The notes beneath the pieces were generated by a model, which searched no databases, was not told the DNA's origin, and saw only the letters and a list, made by a program, of their open reading frames with translations. The position numbers and the translations under genes were made by a program. From Zygnema cylindricum (Eukaryota > Streptophyta > Zygnematophyceae > Zygnematales > Zygnemataceae), in NCBI GenBank assembly GCA_037447655.1, contig JBBHKE010000726.1:163875-176479 (forward strand): DNA of 12,605 bases, given 5' to 3'. Numbering within the stretch: position 1 is the first letter of the stretch; each line of letters starts with the position of its first letter. Positions 1-8,154 of the stretch are shown piece after piece.

Positions 1-878
1 CATTCAAATAAAGGAACTAACGGCAACATTAAATCAAGCTAAATATGGGAAAGGAACAAGTTTCTCACTTCATCATGCAAAAGTCGTTCAATAAAACAAG
101 GCAATAAGGAGCCCCGACTATAGTACTCATTAAATTTACTTGAACCGAGTAAGACAAACAAAATCACTCTTATCCTAGATTATCTTGGCCGTGAAGGTAA
201 TCAAAAGGGAGATCGAATAGATTTTTTGACAGCACATAACAAATTCGGATGGCTTTGTGTAGCATTTGGCTATCCGTGCTGTTGAATTTCAAACTAGACA
301 ACTTTGGAAACATCTTCAAATAGCTTCGTATAAGATAAGTTGAATGAGTATTGTGTACATGAATCAACGATATTTTCATTAAATTAAACCAGGTAATACT
401 CTAACGGGAATCCAACGATAAATGATGGACAAGTGTCACACGATATTTTTAGTGTATATTTCTTAGAAAAACAAAGGGATTTTGAGTTGCCTTTTCTTGT
501 GACAAAATGGTGGAATCGAAAGGCAGGAAACAAATTGAAACAAATCACACAAGTTCCATTAAAGTTGAAAATTATTAGTGAAGAATTTTTTTTAATGGAT
601 GGATGACATGTATGTACTTTTGGGGAACATTGACTATTCGAAAAATTTCAGTCTTCGTGTTTTAATTAGAATCAGATACAAAAACAAAACACACTCGGCT
701 AAAAAGCCTTCCTTCATAAATGGCTTTTCCTCTCTTCCTTCATTAGCTGGTCCTTCAAAATGGCTTTTAAATACAAAATCAATGCTGGTCCATGGAGAAA
801 ATGTCATGCTTTAGAAAAAAGGAAAACCGGGGGGTTGAATAATTTGCTTTATGTTTATATCAACAAAACGACCCTTAC
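1..878. other. No supportable gene; AT-rich flank
   Basis: I see no convincing coding exon here on either strand. The open frames are short, have no recognisable domain and no good splice context. On the minus strand this is where the 3' part of the LRR gene (ectodomain end, membrane segment, kinase) would be expected, and I find none of it. A short internal similarity (AAATGGCTTTT near 718 and near 759) is the only repetition noticed. Confidence 0.5.
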
Positions 879-950
879 CAATAAATGGAGTGCATCAATA
901 GGTTCATAGGAAGTTGAATGCTTCCAGACAAAAAGTTTTGAGAAAGGTCC
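879..950 (-). CDS. LRR exon, intact length, 72 bp, phase 2/2
   Basis: It follows TTACAATAG and ends at GTAAGGGT. It reads DLSQNFLSGSIQLPMNLL then MHSIY plus two bases. The first half matches the plant LRR consensus well (DLSxNxLSGSI), but the IP is IQ and the second half is less regular. It is the last LRR exon I can find toward the 3' end of the gene. Confidence 0.66.
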
Positions 951-1135
951 CTATTGTAACCATCATCCCAACACCCCACCCCCACTCCCACCCGACACTT
1001 CTTACTAGTGTAAATTGTATCTTCTGCTGTCATAAACCAACAATCAAACTTCACTTCAAGGAAATCAATAGTTTTTTTTTTTTGTTGGTGCATGGATCTT
1101 GCAGTATGTATAAAAACTTAAATATAACTTCTTAC

Positions 1136-1207
1136 AAATATTCGAGGGATGTCAGTTTACTGATGGACGGTGGAACGCCTCCACCCAATCGGTTTTTGGC
1201 TAAATCT
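1136..1207 (-). CDS. LRR exon, intact, 72 bp, phase 2/2
   Basis: It follows GTGTCACAG and ends at GTAAGAAGTT. It reads DLAKNRLGGGVPPSISKL then TSLEY plus two bases (Leu when joined to a purine-starting exon), a textbook plant LRR. The reading frame is open through the upstream intron as well, which produces a longer but misleading open frame. Confidence 0.72.
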
Positions 1208-1470
1208 CTGTGACACCTCTCACCGGCCCATTTACAATAGAAGAGATGGACGTTAAGAGTTGAGCTCGACAGCAATTGGTGTTGAATTTCATTATAAGTA
1301 TTGTATGGTTTGAGCTGTCCAGAAATGTGTTTGGTTGACAAAACGGTATGCAAATGAACCATGACTTGAACAAATGATGTGCTCATGGACATTTAGAGAA
1401 TGAATCCTTTAATTTTTCTTTAATGTAAGAAGCATAAAATTTTATTGAAAGTTTGGGTATAACTTCTTAC

Positions 1471-1542
1471 AAACGTGTGAGGGATGTCAATTTAGTGATG
1501 GACAGTGGAATGCTCCCATTCAATACGTTTCCAGATAGATCT
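1471..1542 (-). CDS. LRR exon, intact, 72 bp, phase 2/2
   Basis: It follows GTGTCACAG and ends at GTAAGAAG. It reads DLSGNVLNGSIPLSITKL then TSLTR plus two bases, a good plant LRR. The exon and both splice flanks are close to the 1136-1207 exon, so the two are recent tandem copies. The next exon-like block upstream on this strand starts only 28 bp away, which leaves no room for a normal intron. Confidence 0.68.
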
Positions 1543-1570
1543 CTGTGACACCTCCCAACAGACCATTTAC

Positions 1571-1638
1571 GATAGATCACAAAGATAGTTAAAACTGAAA
1601 TTGGACTTTACAGTAACAAATAGTTATAAGATAGGTCT
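1571..1638 (-). pseudogene. Decayed LRR exon (68 bp)
   Basis: The block follows CAATAG and precedes GTAAATGG. It begins DLSYNYLLL in the LRR frame, then meets TAA, and continues SPISVLT. It is 68 bp, about 4 bp short of 72, so the frame is also lost. It corresponds to the exon at 879-950: both are followed in plus orientation by the same intron sequence (CTATTG, a CCCAC-rich part, then GTAAATTGTA). Confidence 0.5.
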
Positions 1639-1822
1639 CTATTGCAATAACCTAACTACAATACTCCACTCTCCACCCTCACCAACCCTTCATACACAAG
1701 GTAAATTGTAACTACTGTCATAAATGTACAATCAAAATTTATTTCGCAACATTCAGTTGTTGATTATTTTTGTTGATGCAGGAATTGCAATATTGTTTAT
1801 GAAAATAAATATTACCTTTTCA

Positions 1823-1895
1823 AAATAATGGAGAGATGCTAATTTTACTAATGGAAAGAAGAATGCTCCCAGTAAAATGTTTTTCCTACAATACT
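1823..1895 (-). pseudogene. Decayed LRR exon (73 bp)
   Basis: This aligns along its length with the exons at 1136-1207 and 1471-1542 (shared GGGAGCATT, TCCATTAGTAAA, CTCTCCATTATTT). It has lost function in four ways: the acceptor is CACAA instead of CACAG; TAG is the third codon in the LRR frame; one extra A makes it 73 bp; the donor GT is missing at the aligned end. Its 5' intron flank is still similar to that of the 1136 copy. Confidence 0.6.
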
Positions 1896-2209
1896 TTGTG
1901 ACATCTCTCACCGGCCCCATTTGCTCTCGCACACAAAACTTAAGATACAAAGTACAATACCATGATAAGGATCTCCATCAGAATTGAAATTTCTCCATCT
2001 ACCAAGAAAATCATCAAAGTTACCAACTTTGGACTCAGAAGTTTATCATACCTGAACAACTTCCATAATGACAATCCATTGGTGGCCTTAGCCGTTCGAA
2101 ACCCATAAACCTCCCATGGAAACGCACTCCCCCTAATGTTTTTGAGTCACCTTTTTACTTTCAATCCCAATAAATCATGTCAATTATCATACTCCCAAGT
2201 CGCACTTAC

Positions 2210-2281
2210 AAGTGCACAAGTTTTGTGAGGTTGCCAATTTCGGAAGCAATGGTTCCCTCCATCCCGTAGTTTTTGAGAATT
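2210..2281 (-). CDS. LRR exon, intact, 72 bp, phase 2/2
   Basis: On the minus strand the block follows TGTGCAG and ends at GTAAGTGC, a near-consensus donor. It reads ILKNYGMEGTIASEIGNL then TKLVH plus the first two bases of a Leu codon, an almost ideal LRR (L..N.MEGTIASEIGNLTKLVHL). It is the most 5' LRR found and the least related in sequence to the others, so it probably predates the local duplications. Confidence 0.72.
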
Positions 2282-2344
2282 CTGCACATTAGAGAGATAC
2301 AAGGAAAGTGTACGGGAGACTTTGCATAACGAGAAGTTGATCAT

Positions 2345-3437
2345 TTGTTTCTGGCTCCCTCCCGTTCCCACTCTCCTGTCTTCCACTCATAAGGACCGAG
2401 AAATCTGTCGATCTCCCGCACATCGTTCACTTTTAATCACAAAGGAATGTCAACATTTGTCTCCTTCTACATCTCTCGTCTGTATGCCTCTCCTTTTCTT
2501 TTCTCACCCTGTCTTTGCCATCAGCATCACCTCAGCATCACCTCTTCATCACTTCCCACACCCCATTCCCAATTCAATGCTTAAGCCCCTTCTCACTCTC
2601 TACTGTTCCTTTTATCCTTACCTCCAAACCTTTACCTTTTCCTCCACCCCACATTCCCACTACACCCCCGACTCGCTATCTACCTCCCCCCCTTCTTTTC
2701 GTCTCCCAACTTCCACCTCGGACTCTTTTCGAATAACCAACCTTTGTACCTCTCCCTCACTATCTCCATTCCTCTCCTCCTTTCCCCTCTCTTCGGCCTC
2801 CCCTACTCCCTTCCATTTTCTCTCACATCTATTTTCCCCTCCTTGTTCTCCTCCCTCACCCACCCTCATATTTCTCCTCCCTACCTTCTCCTGCCTGCCA
2901 ACGTCCCTCACCTTTCCTCCCGCTTTCTCAACTCCCCTACCTCGCCCACCGTCCCTCGCATTCTGTCCTTCACCATTTTACTCCTACGGCTCTTTTCCTA
3001 TTCTTCCCTCCCACCCTTTCCTCCATGGCCCTTCATCTGGTTTCGATAAGAATAGTAAGAAGGGGGTGTAGGTGGAGAAGAAGAGGAGAAGAAGAACGAA
3101 GATAATAAGAAAGACCAGTAAAAGAAAAAGTCAGAGGATGAGGATCATGAGAAGAAGAAAAAGCGCGGACACGGGAGAAGCAGAATTCTCCCTGCGCCTC
3201 TCTGTCTGCCCTACCCCTCCAACCCTTCTTCCCCAACGTCGTCTACTCCCTCGCTTCTCTCATTCTGCCCCAGCTATCAGTACACATCTACCCTCTCCCT
3301 CCCTCCCTCCATCCCAACCAAGCCCTTTTTTTCTTTCCCCTCCCTTTCCCTCATTTCCCCCTATCCCTCTTTTCCCCTTTTCCCTTTTTTCCCCCTCTCC
3401 CTCCTTCCAAATCCCTTTGTCCATTCCACCCTCCCCA
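2345..3437. repeat. Long polypyrimidine tract with an internal purine-rich block
   Basis: The plus strand is overwhelmingly C and T from about 2345 to 3047, switches to mostly A and G from about 3048 to 3190 (GAAGAAGAGGAGAAGAAG-type), then returns to C/T from 3191 to 3437. Low-complexity composition keeps several frames open by chance. If the LRR gene starts upstream at about 3987 on the minus strand, this tract would lie within its first intron. I see no gene in it. Confidence 0.8.
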
Positions 3438-3596
3438 TAATGTGTGCACGCAGCAACTCACACATGGGTCACGCGGCCAAAACTGTCGCAGTCAAAAGGA
3501 GTATAATAGTAACCGCATTCAATCCTCGGAAAGTCATACATCGTCTGTGCACTCACCGCTGCAGCAACCGCCTTCACGCCGCCTTTGCGGCAGCAA

Positions 3597-3850
3597 TGGG
3601 AACCGCACGAGCCAATGTGAGTGTTATTACGCACGTTCGGATCCTATGTGACTGGGACACGGGATCCAAACGGGCCAATGTGAGTGAGTTTAGAGACACT
3701 TGCGAAAATAGCGACTGACATGGGAACCAATGGAGCCTGTAAGAGTGATTTTACACAAGTGGGAATGATCTGCTGCAGTGAAATGGAATTCAAAGGAGCC
3801 AATGGGAATGAGAGTATTTCCCACGTGTGAGTTGATTGGCTGCCACCGTG
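3597..3850 (+). repeat. Four imperfect tandem repeats of about 62 bp
   Basis: A recurring pattern of the form GGGA.CCAA..G.GCCAATG.GAGTGA.TTT has its GCC core at 3611, 3674, 3735 and 3798, spacings of 63, 61 and 63 bp. Copies 1, 2 and 4 keep GCCAATG; copy 3 reads GCCTGTAAGAGTG. The CCAAT words could act as promoter elements, but this is only inference. The array ends beside the CACGTG cluster. Confidence 0.6.
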
Positions 3851-4151
3851 GCGACCGCCATGAGGGAAGGAAAGAGGCGAAAAGGAGGTGGTAACTTACT
3901 GTTTTCTGGAGCCATTTTAATCTCCCGTACAGAATTTACGAGAGGAAAAAGAAGTACGATCGTGGCGACTGCGGTCCAAGGCACCATAGCTGCGAAAACG
4001 CCACGTAGCAGTGCTGTAGATGAGCCACGTGGCGAGTTTCTTGTGTGAGACTGGATTAGGGTTTGGAACTTTTGGAATTGGTCGTCGAGTTTTGTCGCCA
4101 GTCTTCACGTGCGACCTTGTGGAGCGAAAATTTGTAAAACCGTTCCACGTC
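3822..4151. promoter_or_regulatory. Cluster of CACGT elements (G-box/ABRE-like) with a telo-box
   Basis: CACGTG occurs at 3822-3827, 4026-4031 (within the palindrome GCCACGTGGC, 4024-4033) and 4106-4111. Variants CACGTA and CACGTC are at 4002 and 4146. TTAGGGTTT, the reverse of a plant telo-box, is at 4056-4064. CACGTG is the known core bound by plant bZIP and bHLH factors. The set lies just upstream of a possible minus-strand start at 3987, so I infer a promoter firing leftwards toward the LRR exons. There is no expression evidence. Confidence 0.4.
3900..3987 (-). CDS. Possible first exon with signal peptide, ending at a consensus donor
   Basis: The minus-strand ATG at 3987 opens MVPWTAVATIVLLFPLVNSV, a short start, a hydrophobic core of about 12 residues and a small-residue cleavage site, followed by REIKMAPEN. 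The frame then meets GTAAGT exactly at 3899-3894, a perfect plant donor, giving an 88-bp exon ending in phase 1. Such a secretory exon would suit an LRR receptor-like gene, and LRR exons follow on the same strand 1.6 kb downstream. I found no exon linking the two, and other frames are open here too, so this is tentative. Confidence 0.3.
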
Positions 4152-4554
4152 GGCTGTCGGGTTCTCCTGTGATGTGACGCTCGCTTCATGGGCAAGACTG
4201 CAACGATTCACTCCCGTAGATGCGCTACAGATAATAGAGGCTTTCCATGTAAATGACTTTTTTCTTTGATCGAAGTTTCTACATAAGTTTTAGACTTTCT
4301 AGTGTCGGGATCTTTCCTTGTTACCTGGATCCAAGGAAACAAACAGTACAGTAAGGGTAACCTTCCATCAGGCGAAAAGTGGGGTTGTTTACTGGAGAAA
4401 GTACCCTTCCGTACTAGACCGTACTGTTTTTTTTTTTTTTTTTACAAAAGATGTTTACCAAAAATTCGTTGAGATTCTCCAGACTTCTTGGAGAAAATTA
4501 CCACCGTCCGATTTTCAATTTTCGACACAAACGCTTCTTGTTTCCAGTACATAG

Positions 4555-5139
4555 CTAGTCTTCTCCGACTGCCTTCGGAGGAGAGTTTGTGATTACTGGA
4601 ATCGTGTTTTGATCCACTTGTAAAGTCAGAGTCGATCCACGACAGAGGTGAAGCAATAAACTTACATGTGGCAAATGGAGTGTACCGGTGACATCAAAGC
4701 CAGCCTGTTCGACGACAAAAAAATCTTGGTTGTATAGCCAGCCTGTTCGACCACAAAAAAAACTTGGTTGTAAGACATCGTGTGACGTCTCCTTCATATA
4801 TGTGCGATACAACGATTCACGTACAAATGGTACATTCTTGGACATTTGTACAAACTTTAATTTTGCAACGGTTTTCGCGGCCGTTGATACCACAACAACC
4901 GTAAGAACGTTCAGATTGTACATTAGCGTGACGCTACTAGATATTTTAATCGGCGTCCGCCCGTACACATACGTAGCTGCGATTTTGTCCTTTTGGAAAT
5001 GATGATTATTCCCAGGCGGCTCAACAGGTCCTACGTGGTACCAATCGCAATCTAACACCTCATTCACTAGCACGACCTGATGGAAGGGTGTTACAAATAT
5101 TACTGCCAGTAAACGTGTTCGTACTATTACTGGGAACGC
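4555..5139 (-). other. Unrecognised open frame of 194 codons inside the inverted-repeat element
   Basis: The minus strand is stop-free from just after a TAG at 5142-5140 to the stop at 4557-4555. There is no ATG near its start; the first in-frame Met is around residue 73. The peptide has a hydrophobic stretch (LNVLTVVVVSTAA) but no family I recognise. It runs through a tandem repeat of period 38, which is not a multiple of three and so shifts the phase of the repeated residues (QPSFFCGRTGW then NQDFFVVEQAG). That argues against long-term coding selection. It may be a chance frame or an internal exon. Confidence 0.2.
4698..4773 (+). repeat. Tandem repeat, 2 copies of 38 bp
   Basis: Copies at 4698-4735 and 4736-4773 differ at very few positions. 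Each begins AGCCAGCCTGTTCGA, contains a run of seven or eight A and ends CTTGGTTGTA. It sits inside the inverted-repeat element. Confidence 0.85.
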
Positions 5140-5183
5140 CTAATGGAAGGTTACCCTGAGGGGAGTGTTCCTTACATGTTTCC

Positions 5184-5524
5184 CCGGTGTGGTTTCAATA
5201 GTTGATGTTTTCGATGTTGAAACTAACCACTGTTTAATAATTTCAAATTTCAAATTTCAAAAAAAAAAACGGGCAGAAGAATGTTTCGTGCCGCGTTTCC
5301 TTGTGTAAATGGTTTTGGTTTTCACAGTGTAGCGTTGCGTTCGCAATTGGCGATGCGCCTCGCGGTGCGAGGCGTCGTTACTCGAAAAGCGAAGGGGGGG
5401 CGACGTGGATCTCTCACAATGCGCGAAACGGACCTCGGAGGTTCAAAGAGCCCGAAAAACGCAAGGTTTAGTAATGTACATTACAGTATAGTACACTGCG
5501 AATGGCTATAGCGTCGAATATTTT
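5184..5524. other. Unassigned region with a GC-rich hairpin
   Basis: No gene is supported. A perfect 8-bp inverted repeat with a 3-nt spacer (CGCCTCGC at 5356-5363, GCGAGGCG at 5367-5374) lies in a locally GC-rich island of CpG words between about 5280 and 5460, surrounded by AT-rich DNA. A 76-codon open frame starts at an ATG at 5281, but it has no recognisable domain. Confidence 0.4.
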
Positions 5525-6205
5525 TTAGCGTACAATAATAATTACCTTTATTAACGCTAATTGGGAATTTGGAAATTTTGAAAAAATTAAAAATATACAT
5601 TCTAATTCTTTACTTATACTAAGCTGGGTTTTCAAAAAATTAAATATGCGATGCAAACATGCTTGCACTAATTTAGGTATCCGTACAAAATCTTTGACAT
5701 GTTAAGCCGTCGCGTAATTTAACCGTTCATACATGTTAGACTATTTTATGTCAGTTAAAAATTTCACTTTCTTCCAGTGCACATTCACATGCGCGCGCGC
5801 CTATGTTAAATTATTTTGTGTATTTTTTCACATAGAAAGGTACAATTGTGTACGGTCTGACATTGACCGTATACCACAATATTTAAATCGCTGTGAACTT
5901 TCGTTTGTTACGCTAATTGAAACAAAACCCTAAATGGCGTAAAGGAAAAAATAGAATTATCCATGCTATTTTTGTTTTTTTTTTAATATTTGAGGCATCC
6001 AAATTAGCGTTCAATACGCTAATAGCGAGTGTACTGTACAGTAACATGGATAGCATACATGCCAAGGCAACATGACTGACAGAACGCGTTGATTCCGTAG
6101 GTTTATGAAATAATGGCCACATTATCAATGACATTACACCGTGAATCTTTATTAGCGTATAGAAATTATTAGTGTGAATAAAGAATTAGTGTCATTTACG
6201 CTAAA
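5525..6205. repeat. Cluster of seven TTAGCGT words in both orientations
   Basis: TTAGCGT or its complement occurs around 5525, 5553, 5908, 6003, 6016, 6151 and 6197. The copies at 6003-6010 and 6016-6023 form a perfect 8-bp inverted repeat (ATTAGCGT, 5-bp spacer, ACGCTAAT). Those at 5525/5553 and 6151/6197 also face each other. They could be binding sites or termini of small decayed elements; no coding exon is visible in this AT-rich stretch. Confidence 0.55.
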
Positions 6206-6206
6206 T

Positions 6207-7078
6207 TGTGTATCACTCCCATTTTCAAAAAAATGTTTTATTGTAATTTCTCCATAACGCCGATTTAGGTATACAGAGTCCGCCGTCATTACATATACGT
6301 TATAATAGGTGGAAGTACAAATTACGACAATCCGTACGACGTCGAGTCCTTCTATTGTAAATATCCATAATTTTGTTTTGGGTTTGCGGATATACAATAA
6401 TAACGTCGTTCATAATTTTACACTAAAATAGGTGCGAATAAAAACCGTCGAAACGTACAGATTTATGTACTTTCATTTAAGTTCATTCATGATTTTAATA
6501 AGCGAATGATTCGCACGCGTTGAATTGATACCAGTAAAAAAAGTGCGTGGACAACATAGGGCGAACTGTACATTGTCACGTCATACACTCGATTCCATGA
6601 ATCCGGTTGTTAAGCGCAGTTACGTTATAATGCAACGTAATAGTACAATTTGTATGTGTATTCAGTTCAAATAAGTGTTGTACAATCAACGAAACTATAA
6701 CGGAAAGTATTGTACGTTTACGTTTTGTTTCACATAACGTACATTGAACTCTGAGATTGAATTTAATTCCCTTGTCGTTCGCGGGGTGAACGAACGTTGT
6801 GTGACGTTAAACAAGGACCCTTAACTTTAATAAGGTGCCTCATGGGATGCTTTATTACAATTAATGCATTGTAATATTAGGACATAAGTCTAATAAGGAT
6901 GCGTTGACTTAGATCAAATGTCAAACAATCTTTTTTTTAGTATCACTATTAATTCTAATTGAACGTAAAACGAAAAAAAACCACTTGTTAGGATACATGC
7001 TAATTCTAATAAGCGAGAATTGAGCGACAAAAGCTGATCAGGAGCTATCGTAAAATTATCATTGGCTATTGCCGAAAA
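6207..7078. other. AT-rich non-coding stretch
   Basis: No exon or RNA gene is supported. The sequence is rich in GTAC and ACGT words. It contains a small hairpin (TCGTTC at 6775-6780, GAACGA at 6788-6793). Open frames are short, and none carries a recognisable motif. Confidence 0.45.
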
Positions 7079-7086
7079 CACGTGGC
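7079..7086 (+). promoter_or_regulatory. G-box (CACGTGGC)
   Basis: A CACGTGGC element lies about 115 bp upstream of the ATG at 7201, with an inverted CCAAT (ATTGG) about 20 bp before it. Position and type suit a proximal plant promoter for the short exon that follows, though no clear TATA box was seen. Confidence 0.35.
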
Positions 7087-7200
7087 AGTTTACCATCCAC
7101 GCATTCCTAAAGTTGGTCGCGTTTCACAAATCACGTTAGAACAACCGATTGCGAGGGTTACGAAGCCTCCTTTTTTCCCATCATCTTTTTGACGTACAAC

Positions 7201-7249
7201 ATGTTAGCTAGAGGAGTTTCCAGAGCGCTATCAACATTATATCGACGGC
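7201..7249 (+). CDS. Orphan first exon coding a mitochondrial presequence-like peptide
   Basis: ATG at 7201 opens MLARGVSRALSTLYRR, then one base of a further codon, and meets GTAAGTTTTG at 7250, a strong donor. The peptide has basic residues at 4, 8, 15 and 16, no acidic residue, many Ala/Ser/Leu, and would form an amphipathic helix, as in mitochondrial targeting sequences. Presequences on a short first exon are common in plant genes. The downstream exons of this gene are not recognisable in the window: transposase coding sequence begins 320 bp later. I infer a host gene separated from its body by mobile DNA, or one whose first intron is very long. A chance ATG plus donor remains possible. 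Confidence 0.38.
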
Positions 7250-7568
7250 GTAAGTTTTGAAATATTTTAGCAATTTGAAAAACTTTTACATGATCCCGCT
7301 TATATTCCCGCGGTTTGATATATTTTTAAATTCAAAGACATGTTAAAGTTCAAAATTTGAAATTTGAACAAAAAATCGAAAATGCCAAATCCCACCATTA
7401 TTACACCGCAAATTCACTTTCACTTGCAGCTCGTGTATTATATATATGTATTTGTGATAATGGCAAAGACACTATCGCTACTTCTTCCTCATTTGTTTGG
7501 GTTGCCACTTTCTTCCTTTTTGGCTGCTCCTATTTTTTAATTTTAAGTGATATTAAGTGTTTGAAAGT
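7250..7568 (+). other. Spacer with a possible TATA box before the transposase gene
   Basis: It begins with the splice donor of the presequence-like exon. A TATATATA stretch at about 7440-7447 lies some 125 bp before the transposase ATG at 7569 and could be its TATA box. CACTTGCAG near 7429 would be a good acceptor, but the frame after it runs only to a TAA at about 7539. No recognisable exon was found. Confidence 0.35.
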
Positions 7569-7935
7569 ATGTGGACCCTTAATAGAATTTGGGGCGCCAA
7601 CCCTGCCAATAACAACTACAATCCCCATAACGTTCAGGTTGAACAAGATGAGAAAAATGAGAGGAACGATGAGGAAAACGCATTTCCAAACGAGGAAGAG
7701 CGTGAGGCGGAAATCGATACCTCTGTAGACCCGGCGGCCATTGTGGAAGGATTTTTTCCGTCCTTGGCGAATACTAGAAGACGTGTCTCCCACGGTAAAG
7801 TTCAACATGTGTTGACTAAGGCAACTCGGATGCGAGCAATAAACTGGATGTTGAAGGACTGTGAAAGTAACGGCTTAGCTGAACTCATTCCAAGGACCAT
7901 AAGGAAGTTTCACGAGCATTTTACCAGACTGTACG
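7569..7935 (+). CDS. Transposase exon 1: acidic N-terminus and first DNA-binding part
   Basis: The ATG at 7569 is chosen because the slightly longer frame begins with GTG. The exon codes an Asn/Glu-rich linker (residues about 10-50, e.g. NEEEREAEI), then TKATRMRAINWMLKDC, LIPRTIRKF and HEHFTRLY. The donor is proposed at ACG/GTACGA (7936), phase 1. Joining to 10532 gives RLYGYQKAKRWW in frame, the expected continuation for this family. If unspliced, the frame ends at the TGA at 7980-7982 after only 12 more unrelated-looking residues. Confidence 0.6.
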
Positions 7936-8154
7936 GTACGAATATACCATTTCAACCAAACGTTCTCCCATTTATTGAATGATTCCGTTTCCTACTTCCC
8001 TTTTTGTTTTTATTATCATTCACAAAGCGTAGTAATATTTTCATTTTGTTGTGCTCCTAAATTATTTGTACAATGTTATTTTGGAACCTCGCATTTCTCT
8101 CTCAAACTACACAGAGACTTCTCGCTAACTCTCCATTAGTGCGTGTTTTTCTAT

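Larger units (their letters stand above)
879..2281 (-). pseudogene. Fragment of a plant LRR receptor-like gene: tandem one-LRR exons, partly decayed
   Basis: Six exon-like blocks on the minus strand each match one leucine-rich repeat of the plant extracellular type (DLSxNxLxGxIPxxxxxLxxLxxL). In transcript order they lie at 2210-2281, 1823-1895, 1571-1638, 1471-1542, 1136-1207 and 879-950. Four are exactly 72 bp, follow an AG, precede a GT and carry phase-2 introns, so they could be spliced in any number without changing frame. This one-exon-one-LRR pattern is known in plant LRR receptor kinases, whose ectodomains bind ligands at the plasma membrane. Two blocks contain stops or indels, and one pair is separated by only 28 bp, too short for a plant intron. 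No kinase, malectin or membrane segment was found between 1 and 878. I infer a degenerating exon array of a receptor-like gene; an LRR-only protein cannot be excluded. Confidence 0.72.
4335..5183. mobile_element. Inverted-repeat element of about 850 bp (possible non-autonomous DNA transposon)
   Basis: Arms at the two ends match in inverted orientation as a series of collinear blocks: 4335-4341 with 5177-5183, 4354-4374 with 5137-5157 (20 of 21 bases), 4387-4395 with 5106-5114 (9 of 9) and 4403-4410 with 5082-5089. The blocks are separated by unequal gaps, as in old diverged terminal inverted repeats. I could not identify a target-site duplication, so the true ends are uncertain. The interior carries a tandem repeat and one long open frame. 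Confidence 0.5.

Noticed and set aside
170-379. Minus-strand 69-codon frame with FPKLSSLKF, faintly LRR-like
   Set aside because: No DLSxN or IP motif, no 72-bp exon with splice sites; too weak to add to the LRR array.
1150-1270. An LRR N-terminal cap reading CKWAGERC directly joined to the LRR at 1136-1207
   Set aside because: The acceptor GTGTCACAG and exact 72-bp exon length shared with the other copies make this intron sequence; the Cys pattern looks accidental.
1236-1290. Another decayed LRR exon ending at GTAAATGG near 1240
   Set aside because: Weak similarity to 1571-1638 only; no DLSxN part recognisable, so not listed as a feature.
2080-2150. A possible further LRR exon before GTATGA near 2053
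   Set aside because: Stops occur in the required frame and no LRR consensus residues line up.
2322-3440. Long plus-strand open frames of 249, 122 and 101 codons, and minus-strand frames opposite
   Set aside because: They are produced by the pyrimidine/purine tracts (Ser/Pro/Leu/Phe or Glu/Arg/Lys only), have no domain, and overlap in several frames at once.
5281-5511. 76-codon plus-strand frame from an ATG with Arg-rich start
   Set aside because: No family, no splice context, and its composition follows a local CpG-rich island.
5925-5933. AAACCCTAA as a telomere remnant
   Set aside because: Single copy only; at most a telo-box.
7557-7568. GTG at 7557 as start of the transposase
   Set aside because: Nuclear genes start at ATG; the first ATG in this frame is 7569.
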